34,213 nt of DNA from Candidatus Poribacteria bacterium (GTDB lineage: Bacteria > Poribacteria > WGA-4E > WGA-3G). The stretch is taken from contig JAAXHD010000335.1 in assembly GCA_012271015.1 (NCBI GenBank), positions 1 to 34,213 of the forward strand, given 5' to 3'. Made by a program: the position numbers and the translations under genes. This document shows, piece by piece, positions 33,311-34,213 of this stretch; the first letter of the stretch is position 1; every line of letters starts with the position of its first letter. The notes beneath the pieces are model-generated. The model saw nothing but the letters and a program-made list of their open reading frames with translations, had not been told where the DNA came from and ran no database searches.

Positions 33311-34213
33311 TTAGTGTTCTACCTCAACGTCTCTCTCTTGGAGTGCGGGAATATGGGTGTTAATGGCAGCATCATCCAAAGGGTTTCTTTCCATCCTTAG
33401 CGTTGTCAGGTTCGTGAGATTTGCCAGCGGTGAAATATCAGAGATCAGGTTGCTGTACAGCCACAGGTCTGTCAGTTTTATGAGATTTGCGAGGGGGAAA
33501 CATCGAAGATCTGGTTTGCGTGCAGTGTCAGCCATGTCAGGTTCGTGAGGTCTGCGAGGGGAGAAATATCAGAGATCCTGTTTGAGCTTATACCCAGTGA
33601 ATTCAGGTTCGTGAGATTTGCGAGGGGGGAAACATCGGAGATCTTATTCCAGTCTATCCCCAACACTGTCAGGTTCGTAAGATTTGCGAGGGGGGAAATA
33701 TCGAGTATCTGATTTGCGTACAGATACAAGTCTGTCAGTTTTATGAGATTTGCGAGGGGGAAACATCGAAGATCTGGTTTGCGTACAGCCATAGGTCTCT
33801 CAGGTTCGTGAGATTTATGAGGGGGGAAATATCGAGTATCTGATTTCCGTGTAGCCATAGTATTGTTAGGCTTGTGAGATTTGCGAGCGATGAAATATCG
33901 AAGATCTGGTTTCAGCTTAATTTCAGTAGTTTCAATTTTGTAAGATTTGCGAGGGGTGAGACATCGGAGATCTGGTTAGGAACATCTTCGGACAGACTGG
34001 ACAGATCCAGTACTACCAGGTCCACGGCGTGTTCTATACCCGTGAGATCTATAATTTGACGGTCCGGAGCCGCAAGTGTTCTCAGGTTCTGTAGCACTTC
34101 TGCTGTCAGTGGGGTGGTTGCTGTCAAACCGAGTGTCTCACGCACCGCAGCCGCTAAGTTCGGATCTGGCATCAGGTCGACTGCTGCAGGTGGTTCGACT
34201 ACGGACTAGTAGT
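33311..34213 (-). pseudogene. Leucine-rich-repeat protein, broken by a stop and two identical homopolymer deletions; partial
   Basis: About eight LRR units of 22 residues (NQISDVSPLANLTNLTxL) follow an N-terminal cap (MPDPNLAAAVRETLGL near 34172). The C-terminal cap is NPLDDAAINTHIPAL, ending EVEH-stop at 33311. Damage: a TGA after LKLLKLS (33912-33914), and frame changes where the usual six-C tract in DVSPLANL is only five C (plus strand GGGGG near 33487-33491 and 33750-33754). Repairing these three sites gives one continuous protein. A TAG at 34206-34208, just upstream of the ATG at 34172, may be a further lesion or the natural 5' boundary; a signal peptide is not visible inside the window. 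Such proteins are often surface or secreted binding proteins. Confidence 0.75.

Overview
The window looks like part of the chromosome of an uncultured Gram-negative bacterium, most likely Candidatus Poribacteria or a relative (inference, about 0.6). It has an outer-membrane TonB-type receptor, an LptF/LptG pair and proteins ending in a beta-barrel-style Phe. It also has a cohesin/dockerin protein, NHL propellers, leucine-rich repeats, a Swt1-like HEPN protein and abundant short palindromic repeats. This mixture is typical of sponge-associated and marine Poribacteria. No phage, plasmid, rRNA, tRNA or CRISPR array is visible.

Layout. Positions 1-7830 are a worn export/envelope region: the 3' end of a frameshifted gene, an intact TonB-dependent receptor with two carboxypeptidase-regulatory-like domains, a one-TM protein, a COG1277-like ABC permease broken by an 11-bp tandem duplication, a BNR/YCF48-like remnant and a frameshifted ABC exporter. 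Positions 8048-13326 (minus strand) hold nusB, a secreted NHL propeller joined to a putative outer-membrane barrel, a second NHL protein, a His-rich NicO metal exporter and an NAD-binding dehydrogenase. Two good sigma70 promoters serve this block. Positions 13487-16033 encode a large M14 metallopeptidase. Two MITE-like elements and a strong promoter separate it from a plus-strand operon at 16588-20339: gamma-glutamyltransferase, SDR, Rieske ferredoxin and epimerase. Positions 20408-27416 (mostly minus) hold a secreted beta-sandwich protein, a methyltransferase with an unclear start, lptG-type and lptF-type genes, a small orphan gene, a LacD-like aldolase and a polyprenyl diphosphate synthase.

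The accessory part is 27417-34213. It contains an 840-bp gene desert with a repeat element, an orphan HicB-like antitoxin with palindromes on both sides, a winged-helix-like/HNH pair coupled by an ATGA overlap, and a cohesin-dockerin-NTF2 secreted protein. Next comes a three-gene set: a HEPN/coiled-coil/winged-helix protein, a 59-aa two-TM protein and a 97-aa HTH-like protein. After it lie a group II intron domain V-VI remnant, a 56-aa ORF, and a broken LRR gene that runs off the window.

Two themes stand out. First, fresh gene damage is frequent and readable to single events: homopolymer changes, a tandem duplication and short deletions. This means either real decay or draft-sequence error. 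Second, the HEPN locus (30666-32521) and the HNH locus (28757-29205) share a winged-helix-like domain. They are the best candidates for an undescribed nuclease/defence-type system, but that role is inferred from domains and gene order only.
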